64,000 nucleotides of DNA from FEB-25 sp963809615 (GTDB lineage: Bacteria > Chloroflexota > Anaerolineae > Anaerolineales > UBA4823): positions 1-64,000 of the forward strand of contig CAWEKR010000013.1 in assembly GCA_963809615.1 (NCBI GenBank). Direction: 5' to 3'. This document shows positions 14,801-23,166 of the stretch, piece after piece. The translations under genes were made by a program, and so were the position numbers. The notes beneath the pieces were generated by a model, which saw only the letters and a list, made by a program, of their open reading frames with translations, had not been told where the DNA came from and did not search any database. Position 1 is the first letter of the stretch; every line of letters starts with the position of its first letter.

Positions 14801-15806
14801 CTACCTGCCGGATACGGATATGCTGTTTACCGTGGATGCCAATGAGATTAACAACGGAGTTGATCGGGTTGAGTTTTATTGGCATCCTACCAATTGGATC
14901 TCGGGAGCATGGCAGGAATTGGGTACCGACTTTGATGGTTCAGACGGCTGGAGTATGAACTTTAGCCCGGTCGGTCAGCCCGAGGGGAGTGACGGCGCTG
15001 TTTTCATCCAGGTATATGATCGGGCTGGAAATTGGATCGGGAAAGTGGCCTGGGGATTGGGGATTGATAAAACTCCTCCCACCACAAGCATGAACCCATT
15101 GGCAGCCACCCAGCCGAGCAATGCTTTCTCGATCGGATGGGAAGGAGCGGACAACTTATCCGGGATCGATTTTGTTGAGATCCAGGAAAAATTAGGTACC
15201 GGTGCCTGGACCACCTATCCGCCCATTGATGGGTCAAATACCCACTATTGGATTATTGGCGATCCTGGAAATAGCTATTCATACCGTATGCACAGTGTCG
15301 ACCATTCGGGGAATACTGAACTCTATCCGCCCGATGCCGAAGCGACCACCTCCATCCCGGGAGCTGAGGTGATCTGTTATGCGCCGGATAGCTATGACAC
15401 ATCAGGCAACGATAACACGCCTGACAACGCCAGCGAAATATTTCCCAATGGCGCTAGCCAAAATCATAATTTTTGTAACCCTCTCCGACCAGATTTTCAA
15501 GCCGATGAAGAATGGACGAAACTCAGCGTTACTCCGGGGAAGCATTACCTCATCCAAAGCACGGCTAAAAGCCCACAAACGGCTACCGTAATCAGTCTAT
15601 TTGCCCAGGATGGGACCACCCTTCTGGCTGAGTCAGACCCGCCCGATTTCGGAGCTAACACCGTGTTGGTCTGGACCTCTGACCGCAGCGAACAGGTCTA
15701 TTTGCGTTTCACTCATATCGACAGCCGGGTAATTGGGACGGATGTAGGCAGCTCAATTGCGGTAAAGACCGGACTGTGGTTTTTTCTACCGAGGGTATAC
15801 CGCTAG
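11859..15806 (+). CDS. Secreted multidomain M23 peptidase-like protein
   Basis: A 1315-residue exported protein. A signal peptide occupies residues 1-31. Residues about 165-345 form an M23/LytM metallopeptidase-like domain with zinc-site residues His189 and Asp193 (HYAFD) and the HLH pair His299/His301, plus His263; such domains cleave cell-wall peptides. Next come a beta/gamma-crystallin-like segment (about 478-560), a fibronectin-III-like segment (about 575-655), a MAM/immune-inhibitor-A-like jelly roll (about 665-830, WGIDDFSIS), a PPC domain (about 840-965), Ig-like repeats (to about 1170) and a second PPC-like domain near the end. The C-terminus LWFFLPRVYR resembles the LPLVxR-type tails of many Chloroflexota exoproteins, which may be a sorting signal. 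GGAGAATGTGG precedes the ATG. It converges with the ion-channel gene. Confidence 0.83.
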   Translation: MYRKKVILLIIVVFFGLFIFSLPTASSTALSAEPKPSSVSPQVLSDQLVQAVLDAVSLSKHYVDSGLVTNVQVTDTKISQDQQWATAWVVYYDPQIEAVLPTEPGLAVAHMTDGQWTVILPSDPGWQEAVKSVPDDLLSPDEKDMWLAMNQGTVETYPTQSGYFLPWHGGQTGFLSRSVGHDADFNTAHYAFDFYFPGDTVCPGGGGNQELAGTEGLNFSIYASRAATVWGWDDSVADCDHSKVNFIVLRNIDDPSIFQLYMHLSQGSIPPALKSVGAPVARGQFIALADNTGASSGSHLHFQVERQPYWPAANPYWSTALDMTFDDVNINGGRPRVNPLDGPYCRSDDICAVFRSNYVSGNYYQGDSTPPTGELSGVISGEVVETQTITLNGSGKDDLSGLDYGQLVANFNGTWNNLGPHFNPDFTYTWDLCDPSLPVENGPVSVALILFDVAGNPAPRVGLTHFVKNYSCPIPPPSCIPSADQITLFEDPYYLGGCVKYGVGEYPIGQSLDPLGNDDAESILVGDNITATLYSEEIFSGHSQAVSDDIAFMKYNWVSGNTLSSMRVTTRDAAPKVPVTVLPIESSQFREDDVILFSWRNGGGATQFRLEIYLGSNLFKSYPWQTDPVRFVDSLELGAYSWRVQARNAAGLSPWTVKSNLTIESPIIFPAIETIPYSDTMENSASKWAHDGLWNDKSDPGLAHSGTKSWWYQNDYGDYNGEQPNTGSLTSPPVDITAPGYFLRFYYRYETESTGTKWDQRWVQISVDRGPFQNLIQLSDDPQINETSSWMQNKAIDLSPFAGHNIRVRFLFSTLDTSANNFPGWGIDDFSISATLPGGCSENRQDKSPAQAFFLAYDPTIKIPGEICPNGDYDFYKFSGKAGDRIVADIDAMVDGSPLDSYLYLLDTDGSTVLAENDDEVYAELRDSLLSYTLPADGLYFLKLKAWKHPLVGGDSYTYTIRLFEDHVMPAAEITWPNSNTYLPDTDMLFTVDANEINNGVDRVEFYWHPTNWISGAWQELGTDFDGSDGWSMNFSPVGQPEGSDGAVFIQVYDRAGNWIGKVAWGLGIDKTPPTTSMNPLAATQPSNAFSIGWEGADNLSGIDFVEIQEKLGTGAWTTYPPIDGSNTHYWIIGDPGNSYSYRMHSVDHSGNTELYPPDAEATTSIPGAEVICYAPDSYDTSGNDNTPDNASEIFPNGASQNHNFCNPLRPDFQADEEWTKLSVTPGKHYLIQSTAKSPQTATVISLFAQDGTTLLAESDPPDFGANTVLVWTSDRSEQVYLRFTHIDSRVIGTDVGSSIAVKTGLWFFLPRVYR

Positions 15807-15859
15807 GAATGCCTGAATGGAAGCTATCTGTTGCCCGTTGGTCTTATCGGTGACTGATT

Positions 15860-17731
15860 CTAGTGGATAAATACCCAGGCAGTTATGCCAAATGAGATGA
15901 GATAAGCCAGTGGATACAGGTAATTAAAAGGCGCTTCCAGGCGGTCGGCTTTGTCACGCTGACCTTTTTGCTCCAGCCATTTAAAGTACACATTCAGCAC
16001 CACCACCAGTGTATTGATCACAAATGTAATCGCCATGATGGCGTCCATGAAGGTCAGGTAGCCCATGCGGGGGTAGTTTTCTCCCAGGCTAAAGCTGAAG
16101 GCGATGAACAGCAGCAGGTTTCCGGTGGCGATCTCGATACGCCGGGTGTAATCCTTCAAGAAGAAGCTGAAATAGGACACGCTGATGATCAGGAAGATGG
16201 GGATGAACAGGCGGAAAATATAATAACTCAGGTGCCGCGGTGCAGAAAAATGGAAGGTAAACCGGCTGGTGGGCACCAATCGGCTGGAGAGCTCCGAGCT
16301 GATCTGTGTGTCAAAACCGGTTAGGACGAACTCATCTTCACCGTTCAGGGGGTCGATTTCAGAAAAATTTTCCAGGGGGACGAATTCATATTGGTTTTCC
16401 GCATAAAGCATGTCCACCTTTATATAGAAATCCTGGCGGTCGAATGGGTAGGCTGTCCAGTCAAAATCCAGCTGAAAATTCGTCGAAAATCGCTCCAGGT
16501 AGTTCACATGCCCGGTTGATTCAACCTGGATGATGCGGTTCAATATCCAGCGGTTGCCTTGCTGGTTGAAGAAGGTAAAATCAGGCCATTTCCCCTTCAC
16601 GTCGGTTAGGAATGCGTTGAAATCGTTCTCGGTATACAGCTTGGAAGTACAGTTACAGCTATCGGGGTTGAATGCTAGAGCCGGGTCGGTCCAATCCAAC
16701 CTTAGAGTGCCCACATCGTTCATGATCTCGTTGGGTTGGTCGATATTTACGATTTGTTGGAGTTTAAGGCCCACCTTGACCGGGATCGGCAGAATCAACA
16801 GGCTTTGACTGTTAGGTAGCCCCTGCCCATCCATCACCTCTGGTGCGTTGATCCCAACCTGCAGCTTGAAATCCCCACTGGTGGGCTGTCCGTTTAGCGC
16901 GGCCGGCGTGATATCCAGGGTGTAGTTCGCGCCACCCTGCGGGAATGCTTGTTCGAAGGAAGCAGTGCTCGCCTGCCCAGCGATGTTAATCACCCGCACC
17001 GGTTTATCTGCATAATCGCGCAGCATCAGGATGGGCCTGAGATCCCCGGAGGTGGACTGCAGGTCAACATATAACGTATCCCCTCGGTTAATATCACCTA
17101 GCCTGATGGAAACCGAAGAGATATCTTTGTTCAAGCTTCCGCTGATCTCCTGAACGAGGTGCGCGCCCAGCAAGGCCTGGTCCTGGACTGCGATGACTGC
17201 GCCGGTCGGTTCAGCCGAACCGTCCAAGACCTGTTGAGCATCCAGGCCGAGCAGCAGGCGATAGCTCCCTGTAGTAGCGCGCCCGGCTGCGGAAAGCGAG
17301 CCGCCCGCCAGCAGGTAATAATCACCATCATTGGGTGGGGTGAACATCAGGGCCGCGTCATGACCTGGACCACTGTCGTCATCCCAGGCTAAAGTGAACT
17401 TATCCCTCAATGCTGGCAGGTCGAGCAGCGGGTTGGCTGAGGTGGCGATCAGGTCTGCGAGGGCTTTTTTATAACTTTCCAGGGTTGCCGGTAGGTTAAT
17501 ATCTCCCGGCAGGATGGAGAGAATTGGGTCCAGGTTCCCGGAAGTGTTTTCCATTAATGCGTCCAGTGTTTGACCCTTCTTCAAACCCGAAATGACATAG
17601 ATATCGGTTTGATCGGGCGCCAGTGATCCGGTCAGCTCCTGGACAGGCGGTCTGGCTTGTGCCCGAACAAGGCTCAGTGGCACGATCAAGAGGATGCTCA
17701 GCAGGGTTAGGGTCAGGTAAACTTTACGCAT
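15860..17731 (-). CDS. Pentameric ligand-gated ion channel with two N-terminal PPC-like domains
   Basis: A 623-residue membrane protein. After a signal peptide (1-25) come two PPC-like beta-sandwich domains (about 30-165 and 190-295). They are followed by a Cys-loop-receptor-type ligand-binding domain (about 315-500) with the RLDWTDP motif (344-350) and the conserved YPFDRQ loop (428-433), in which, as in other prokaryotic members, the loop cysteines are absent. Four membrane helices follow: M1 about 503-525, pore-lining M2 about 531-550, M3 about 557-582, M4 about 602-622. ENYPRMGYLTFMD at the M2-M3 link is diagnostic. Known prokaryotic relatives (GLIC, ELIC, DeCLIC) are ligand- or proton-gated, Ca-sensitive channels. 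The PPC pair is unusual. Its neighbours are potassium transport genes on the same strand. Confidence 0.9.
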   Translation of the reverse strand: MRKVYLTLTLLSILLIVPLSLVRAQARPPVQELTGSLAPDQTDIYVISGLKKGQTLDALMENTSGNLDPILSILPGDINLPATLESYKKALADLIATSANPLLDLPALRDKFTLAWDDDSGPGHDAALMFTPPNDGDYYLLAGGSLSAAGRATTGSYRLLLGLDAQQVLDGSAEPTGAVIAVQDQALLGAHLVQEISGSLNKDISSVSIRLGDINRGDTLYVDLQSTSGDLRPILMLRDYADKPVRVINIAGQASTASFEQAFPQGGANYTLDITPAALNGQPTSGDFKLQVGINAPEVMDGQGLPNSQSLLILPIPVKVGLKLQQIVNIDQPNEIMNDVGTLRLDWTDPALAFNPDSCNCTSKLYTENDFNAFLTDVKGKWPDFTFFNQQGNRWILNRIIQVESTGHVNYLERFSTNFQLDFDWTAYPFDRQDFYIKVDMLYAENQYEFVPLENFSEIDPLNGEDEFVLTGFDTQISSELSSRLVPTSRFTFHFSAPRHLSYYIFRLFIPIFLIISVSYFSFFLKDYTRRIEIATGNLLLFIAFSFSLGENYPRMGYLTFMDAIMAITFVINTLVVVLNVYFKWLEQKGQRDKADRLEAPFNYLYPLAYLISFGITAWVFIH

Positions 17732-17806
17732 ACTATTACTCCAAGGGCAAGTTCCATTATTTTCGAGAAGTTGCCTTGCTCAATTCAGGCCACAGTTCGT
17801 CTTGTC

Positions 17807-19237
17807 TTAGCCGATCAATATCGATTGCTCCGGGTAATCGACCAATTTCCTGTTTTTATCTCGTCCCAAGAGGGAGATCATGATGGTAATTGCTCCCAGG
17901 CGACCGGCAAACATGGTGAAAATGATGACCAAACGACCGAAAGTGTTCAACCCAGTGGTGATGCCCAGCGATAAACCGGTGGTCGAATAAGCAGACACGA
18001 CTTCGAACAAGGATTGGTCGAGGGTGAAAGGGTTCGTCAGCAAGAGCAGCCATGTCGCCAGGATCACCAGGCTTAGGCTAATCACAAAGACCACCAGCGC
18101 CCGCATAATTAACCCTGAGGGTAGGGTATGCTTTCCGATACGGATCTTATCCAAACCGCGAGCATAACTGATCACCGCCAGCAAGAGCACCACGAACGTC
18201 CCGGTGGTTATCCCACCGCCAGTGGAGGCAGGAGCGGTGCCGATGAACATTAATGTGATTAATATCCATATACTTGGGAAATTAAGCTCACTAAAACCTG
18301 GTAATCCCGGGAATCCTGCCGTACGGGCAGAGACGGATTGAAACCAGGCCAGGATGGTGCGCTGCCCGAGCGGCATATTGCTCAACACACCGGTCTGGCG
18401 GTATTCAGAAATCAGTAATCCCACCCAGCCAAATACGATAAGGAGCAAGGCAATGCTGACGGTCAGGCGGGTATGTAACGAAAACGAGCGCCGTCGCCTG
18501 AAGATCAAGTCCATGTAAACCGGTATCCCCAAACCACCCAGGATGATCAGCCCACCCAGGATGATCAGACTTATAGGATCGGTCGGGAGCCCATTGGGAT
18601 ATTGCGGCTGACCGAAAAATAGATCAAAGCCCGCGTTGCAGTAAGCCGTCACCGCATGGAAAATGGCATAAAAGGCGGCTTTGCCGGGCGGGACGATCCC
18701 AGAGATGCTCCAATGGATGAAGAGCAAGATGGCGCCGATCCCCTCGATGGCTAACATCAGGACAATCGCCCTGACCATGATCCTGATAATCTCTTCCGGG
18801 CGATCTAATCCCAACGAGCTGGTGACTGCCAATCTTTCACCCAGGGTAAGCTGGCGACCGATTAGCCTGAATATCATCACGACAGCGACAATAAAACCCA
18901 CCCCACCAACCTGGATCAGCAGCATCAGAATGATTTGCCCCCAAATGCTCAGGTCTGTGCTGACTGGGAACAGGCTCAGACCAGTCACTGCAGAAGCGGA
19001 GGTCGAGGTGAAAAGGGCTTCCATAAAGGAAAGTTTGCGGGAAGCCACACCGGGGATCAATAACAAGGCTGTGCCGATCGCGATCAACACGATCAATCCG
19101 GTGACCAATTGCATGGCAATCGGGAACTGTGTTGTGTGCTCCGATTTTCCCTGGTTTCCAATCCTGATCAGCCGCTGCTTGCGGGATGAAGACCCCATTT
19201 TGGGTTTTGGATCACCGGCGGATTTTGGCTTATTCAT
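17807..19237 (-). CDS. trkH: TrkH/KtrB-type potassium transporter subunit
   Basis: Integral membrane K+ uptake subunit, 476 residues from the chosen start. Four M-P-M units are visible, with filter regions TSASAVTGLS, HAVTAYCNAGFD, SVSARTAGF and SAYSTTGLS, each with the conserved filter Gly; the gating loop region GTAPASTGGGITTG is intact. I prefer the ATG at 19237 over an upstream ATG at 19312 because it overlaps the end of the regulator gene by 8 bases, the normal translational coupling. It works with the NAD(H)/ATP-binding subunit encoded directly upstream to import K+ driven by the membrane potential or Na+/H+. Confidence 0.92.
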   Translation of the reverse strand: MNKPKSAGDPKPKMGSSSRKQRLIRIGNQGKSEHTTQFPIAMQLVTGLIVLIAIGTALLLIPGVASRKLSFMEALFTSTSASAVTGLSLFPVSTDLSIWGQIILMLLIQVGGVGFIVAVVMIFRLIGRQLTLGERLAVTSSLGLDRPEEIIRIMVRAIVLMLAIEGIGAILLFIHWSISGIVPPGKAAFYAIFHAVTAYCNAGFDLFFGQPQYPNGLPTDPISLIILGGLIILGGLGIPVYMDLIFRRRRSFSLHTRLTVSIALLLIVFGWVGLLISEYRQTGVLSNMPLGQRTILAWFQSVSARTAGFPGLPGFSELNFPSIWILITLMFIGTAPASTGGGITTGTFVVLLLAVISYARGLDKIRIGKHTLPSGLIMRALVVFVISLSLVILATWLLLLTNPFTLDQSLFEVVSAYSTTGLSLGITTGLNTFGRLVIIFTMFAGRLGAITIMISLLGRDKNRKLVDYPEQSILIG

Positions 19238-19895
19238 CTCGGTTGGTAAATTCAGCCAGGCGCTGTGTTTCACCCATGAGCACCAGGATATCATCTGGTA
19301 AAAACCGCGCACCCCTATCGGGATTGATGATCAGCTGGTCACCACGCAGGATGAGCAAAACGACTACCTGATAGTCGTCACAGGCGTCAATTCCTTTACC
19401 AATCAGCCATTCGGGAGGTGTTATCTCGATCAGGCTGTAATCCAGGCTTATATGCAGCTGATCCAGCATGCCGGGGATGCTGAGCGCGTCAGCTAACCGG
19501 CTTCCGCTATCTTCCTCCGGAAGGATCACCCGGTCCGCACCGATACGCAATAAAATTTCCCGATGGCGGGCTGTGTTGGATGCACAAATCACCTGAGGAA
19601 TCCCCAACTTCTTTAGTGTGGATGTGATCAGGGCACTGGCTTCAAAATCTCGGGATATGCCAACAATAATCGTGTTAAAAGAGGTGATGTCCACTTCGCG
19701 GAGCGCGTCTTCGTCGGTTGCATCCAGAATGACTGCCTCTGTGATTTCATCGGCGATCTCTTTCACCGCTGCCGGGTTGATATCAATCGCCAAGACGCGG
19801 TGTCCTAATCCTACGAGCCGGCGCGCCAGCGTGCTACCAAATCGGTTGAGTCCAATGATGGCAAATTCCTTTTTTTTGTTATTCGCTGCAGGCAT
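19230..19895 (-). CDS. trkA: TrkA/KtrA-type RCK regulatory subunit
   Basis: A 221-residue cytosolic protein: RCK-N Rossmann domain (FAIIGLNRFGSTLARRLVGLGH, with Asp at the end of strand 2 in VLAIDIN), then an RCK-C/TrkA-C domain from about residue 140 (LIEITPPEWLIGKGI to DILVLMGE). It binds ATP/ADP or NAD(H) and gates the TrkH-type subunit. Single RCK unit, hence KtrA-like rather than the double-unit E. coli TrkA. First gene of the two-gene operon, its stop codon overlapping the next start. Confidence 0.92.
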   Translation of the reverse strand: MPAANNKKKEFAIIGLNRFGSTLARRLVGLGHRVLAIDINPAAVKEIADEITEAVILDATDEDALREVDITSFNTIIVGISRDFEASALITSTLKKLGIPQVICASNTARHREILLRIGADRVILPEEDSGSRLADALSIPGMLDQLHISLDYSLIEITPPEWLIGKGIDACDDYQVVVLLILRGDQLIINPDRGARFLPDDILVLMGETQRLAEFTNRDE

Positions 19896-20129
19896 GATTT
19901 TTCCTTGAACTGAGTGGAGCCGTCTGGTGTAACAAGGCGGACCGTAAGACTATCGAATGTGGATTTTATGGCACTTATTAAATCTCAATACCCTATATGG
20001 TGATGCCCAAGGCGCCAGAAGGGTAGAAAATAATCCTATCTTGGCAGGAGGAAATTGGAGGAAGTATCGATCGATTTCGAGCATAGAATAATCCTCCACG
20101 ATTAAATAAATGCTAAAGGGGAGATCCGG
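19896..20129. other. Upstream region of trkA operon
   Basis: Non-coding as far as I can see; expected to hold the trkA promoter. No clear -35/-10 pair identified. Confidence 0.35.
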
Positions 20130-20234
20130 ATGAGCACCAGGCTGGAGATGAGAAAAACTGAAAACGCTTTTCCGGCGATTATCGCCGCGCGCGGCGTCGT
20201 CAATTTCGTGCTGGTTTTTTTATGGCAATCATGA
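20130..20234 (+). CDS. Possible 34-residue small membrane peptide
   Basis: A short frame after AAAGGGGAGATCCGG, a good ribosome site. It encodes MSTRLEMRKTENAFPA and then a single hydrophobic stretch (IIAARGVVNFVLVFLW), ending QS. One membrane helix with positive residues before it is typical of small bacterial membrane peptides. There is no homology I recognise, and short frames arise by chance, so this is only a candidate. Confidence 0.25.
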   Translation: MSTRLEMRKTENAFPAIIAARGVVNFVLVFLWQS

Positions 20235-20320
20235 TTCATGATTTCTAGTCCAATACGACGAGGAAGAACTCACGAACTGGATGCTCATCCAGGATTCTAC
20301 CCAAGCATTACGAGATGATA

Positions 20321-20872
20321 CTATGCAGACCGCTGCCGGAATGCCTGGAAGATCAGACCAATCCCGCCGATGACTGCGAGCACTGATGCAGACCACACCA
20401 TGGATAGTCCTATGCCAAATTTATAATAATTGACCATCAGGGCGATACCAAATACGATCCCTAAAACACCCAGGATGCCCGCTCCCCATCCCGCCCCGCT
20501 GAATGCCATGACGAGCAGGGAGATGCCGTACATCAATCCCCAGATGCCAAGCACAAGAGCGAATATCTTTGGCAAGGATACTCCGGCAATTATCGGGTAC
20601 GAGAGGATGTAGGTGCCCGCGGCGATGCTGATGATACCCAGGAACAGCTTCCAGCCCCACATGGAGTGGTCAATAAAGATGGCGATGATCTCGAAGATGC
20701 CCTCAACCAGCCAGTATATTCCCAAAACTACTACCAGACCCTTGTAAACATCCAATTTGGTCGCGGCAGGAGCCCAAAGCATGATCGCACCCACGATCAA
20801 TGCCATGATGCCGGTGATCAGCGTCAGCCACCAGGGTCGTTCCTTGGTTTGTGTTTGTACTGCAGTTGTCAT
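20321..20872 (-). CDS. HdeD/DUF308 family membrane protein
   Basis: About 183 residues with six hydrophobic helices in three pairs, the HdeD/DUF308 pattern (WWLTLITGIMALIVGAIML, WLVEGIFEIIAIF, LFLGIISIAAGTYIL, ALVLGIWGLMYGISLLVM, ILGVLGIVFGIALMV, VLAVIGGIGLIFQAF). HdeD proteins are linked to acid and other stress; the biochemical role is unknown. Two ATGs lie close together; the second (20872) is better spaced from AAGGAG (7 bases), while the first (20878) is only one base from it. Single-gene unit. Confidence 0.85.
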   Translation of the reverse strand: MTTAVQTQTKERPWWLTLITGIMALIVGAIMLWAPAATKLDVYKGLVVVLGIYWLVEGIFEIIAIFIDHSMWGWKLFLGIISIAAGTYILSYPIIAGVSLPKIFALVLGIWGLMYGISLLVMAFSGAGWGAGILGVLGIVFGIALMVNYYKFGIGLSMVWSASVLAVIGGIGLIFQAFRQRSA

Positions 20873-21078
20873 ATTCATTCTCCTTAGATTGTATAAGTGA
20901 TTTTTTGATCCCTCGTTCTATTCGTGTGTCTTTATTGCCTTCCCTCGTCAAACCGCGCGCTTAATCGTAGCTATATTATACTGTTTTCCAGGGATGGTGC
21001 TTGAGATTATTATATTAAGGAATAATCAGCTTACCAGTGAAAAAATCCAATCACAGCCCTGATCGGGTCATTCTGAAC
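20873..21078. other. Intergenic region
   Basis: No coding frame or repeat recognised; holds the promoter region of the HdeD-like gene. Confidence 0.3.
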
Positions 21079-21115
21079 GAAAAACTGCCGCCTCTCAACA
21101 GATGAGAAGCGGCAG
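21079..21115 (-). terminator. Intrinsic terminator after META lipoprotein
   Basis: Stem CTGCCGC(C/T)TCTC (21085-21096) pairs with GAGAAGCGGCAG (21104-21115), 12 bp with one wobble. Read on the minus strand it is followed by five T, about 60 bases after the META gene stop. Confidence 0.8.
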
Positions 21116-21174
21116 GCAGGTAAATAGGCCATCGAAACTACCCGGGTTTTAGATTTTGTCCACCGAGCAGGATT

Positions 21175-21948
21175 TTATTTTTTATTGAGTTGCACCGCCA
21201 GCGCATCGTCCTGGGTGCGCATCTCGAGCATGTTTCCTTCAACCTGGTAAATGGCGGCAGTTTGCATGGCAGCCAGGAACTGCATTTCCTGGTCCATCAC
21301 ACCCGCCGGATCGCCGCAGAATTTTTTCGTCGCAGCCAGCGGACCAATCGTCACCTGGTTACCGCTGAGCTTGTAAGAGCCGCTGTATGCGTTGCAGCCA
21401 CTGTTCCCTGAGACGGTAGCATCTGCACCAAAACTGGCAGTAAGGGATGTACCAAGCATCACACTGGTAACGGCTTGTTTGCCGTTGTTGTAACTGATCA
21501 CATCCCAGGAGCTACCTGACAGATCCTGAGATTGGGCATTATATACGCCAAGATTTAACCCGGCAGAATCAAATAAAGTGAGCTGGTCGCTTTTAACTGT
21601 ATAAGTCTTTGCCTGGCCTAAAGCATTTAGGTAGGCTGTCTCCTGGTCCATAATCGCTTGTTCACACATTATCATCGTAGAAGCTAATGGAGCAGGAAAT
21701 GTGATCTTGTTTCCTGATACGGTATAGCTGCCTGAATACCGGTTGCAACCCGCAGAGCCGTTCACCTTGCCGTCAGAGCTGAATTGTGCGCTGATACCTG
21801 AACCAGCCACCAGGGAGCTGCCCGCCAGCTCCGTCAGTGACCACACCTTGCCGGTCAGGTCACCACCACTTCCTGTTTGGGAAGCGCTACAGGCTGACAG
21901 GGCGATGATCGCGATCGATAATCCGAACCCGAAAAATAAATTTTTCAT
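21175..21948 (-). CDS. Lipoprotein with two META domains
   Basis: A 257-residue exported lipoprotein (lipobox ALSA-Cys, about residue 20) with two tandem META domains (about 30-140 and 142-255). Each has the signature W...(I/L)SxFxxDGxxxGxxGCNxYxGxYxxxG: NGSAGCNRYSGSYTVSG and SGNSGCNAYSGSYKLSG. META domains occur in HslJ-type heat-shock/novobiocin-resistance lipoproteins; the molecular task is not known. GGAGGATATGG precedes the ATG. A 9 bp inverted repeat lies 34 bases upstream and a terminator follows. Single-gene unit. Confidence 0.9.
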   Translation of the reverse strand: MKNLFFGFGLSIAIIALSACSASQTGSGGDLTGKVWSLTELAGSSLVAGSGISAQFSSDGKVNGSAGCNRYSGSYTVSGNKITFPAPLASTMIMCEQAIMDQETAYLNALGQAKTYTVKSDQLTLFDSAGLNLGVYNAQSQDLSGSSWDVISYNNGKQAVTSVMLGTSLTASFGADATVSGNSGCNAYSGSYKLSGNQVTIGPLAATKKFCGDPAGVMDQEMQFLAAMQTAAIYQVEGNMLEMRTQDDALAVQLNKK

Positions 21949-21981
21949 CCATATCCTCCGTTATTTTCCTTCATAGATATG

Positions 21982-22004
21982 GCTGGTTAACGTAATTAAC
22001 CAGC
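21982..22004. promoter_or_regulatory. Perfect inverted repeat upstream of META lipoprotein gene
   Basis: GCTGGTTAA - 5 bases - TTAACCAGC, a perfect 9 bp dyad located 34-56 bases before the start codon, without a T-run on either strand. Its place suits an operator. The regulator is unknown. Confidence 0.4.
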
Positions 22005-22232
22005 TAGATGTTCCCTTTTGGTGGTTCTTAGAAACCTCGAAGGTTGTCAGGGTAATATGTAGAACATGGAAAGCTGGATATTAGCAAAATCGTCTCTATT
22101 GCTCATCCAACATGGGATTAATTCGATACATTGCGCATAGCCATTATCGTATCTATCTCACTAACGCGAAAACTGCCCTTTTAGCCCTCGATATTTAGGA
22201 CAGCCTGACGATCATATCAACGTATGTCCAAT

Positions 22233-23060
22233 TTACACGTTAGAATTCTTTCCACTCGACAGATTTTCCAGCAGCTGGCGCAGGCCAGCCAGCTCATTTT
22301 TAATCGCCGCCAATTCATTATCGTCCCTGGGCGGGACCGATTCAATAACAGGTGGCTCTTCCTCTTCTGCCGGAGACGATCCTCCGACCAGAACGCTGGC
22401 GAGAATGCTCGCAAGCGCGCCGATGATTCCAACCCCAGCAAACATGATAAACGTGGCGGTGATTCGCCCCGCTGCGGTAACCGGATAGAAATCGCCGTAA
22501 CCAACCGTAGTAATGGTTACAATTGAGTACCACAATGCATCTCCACCGGTAGTTATATTAGCCCCCGGCGAATGGCTTTCAAACTGGAGCACAAGCACAC
22601 TTGCAGTCGTCAAGACGATAAGGGCGAGCAAGATCGTGATAAATGCTGCGTACTGGCTGCGGTTCTCAAGGATATCTTTAACCAAAGTCTTCCTGTTTTC
22701 ACCGCGCATTAAGCGAGCGATGCGCGCCAGCCGGCTTAATCGAGCCAGGCGCAACAGGCCAGCAAATTTTCCGAAATTGGTAAAAAGCCCTAATGAAGGG
22801 ATTGAGCCAAGTAGATCCAACCAACCGCGATCCTTGATAAAGTAATCCGATTTCTTGGGCGAGTTGAACAAGTTTAACGTGAAATCTATCAGGAAAATGA
22901 CGCAAATCAAGTTGTCATATACTGAAAGTAACTTTATGGTTTCGTCTGATAAAGGCAGGAGCATCACTACCATTACCAGTAAAGAAAGCACCGTCAGGAC
23001 AAGGATAAAGATGTTATACGAATTGCTTTTAGGGCGCGGGGATGCAGTCGCTTGTGCCAT
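22233..23060 (-). CDS. Voltage-gated-type potassium channel (6TM)
   Basis: A 275-residue channel: S1 about 16-36, S2 about 46-64, S4 with regularly spaced Arg (LLRLARLSRLARIARLMRG, about 102-120), S5 about 136-158, pore helix and selectivity filter TTVGYGD (184-190), S6 about 198-225, then a charged C-terminal helix likely forming a tetramer coiled coil (NELAAIKNELAGLRQLLENL). Arg spacing every third position and the canonical filter indicate a K+-selective, voltage-sensing KvAP-like channel. Ion flow would be passive, complementing the Trk uptake system nearby. GGAGGAATTTC precedes the ATG. Confidence 0.92.
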   Translation of the reverse strand: MAQATASPRPKSNSYNIFILVLTVLSLLVMVVMLLPLSDETIKLLSVYDNLICVIFLIDFTLNLFNSPKKSDYFIKDRGWLDLLGSIPSLGLFTNFGKFAGLLRLARLSRLARIARLMRGENRKTLVKDILENRSQYAAFITILLALIVLTTASVLVLQFESHSPGANITTGGDALWYSIVTITTVGYGDFYPVTAAGRITATFIMFAGVGIIGALASILASVLVGGSSPAEEEEPPVIESVPPRDDNELAAIKNELAGLRQLLENLSSGKNSNV

Positions 23061-23166
23061 GAAATTCCTCCTAAGCGTATTTATCTTCTATTTCCCGTAA
23101 AAACTTTAATAAAAGAATTAGCAAGGTTTGGATGGTTGGACTACTTGAACTAATAGCCAGCCCAAT

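Noticed and set aside
12319..15591. Many short frames inside the M23 and channel genes on either strand
   Set aside because: All are shadows of the long genes: no ribosome sites, no family similarity, and compositions that follow the real frame.
19237..19312. Longer TrkH start giving 25 extra residues
   Set aside because: The extra codons lie inside trkA in another frame and do not resemble TrkH N-termini; the 8-base overlap start is normal.
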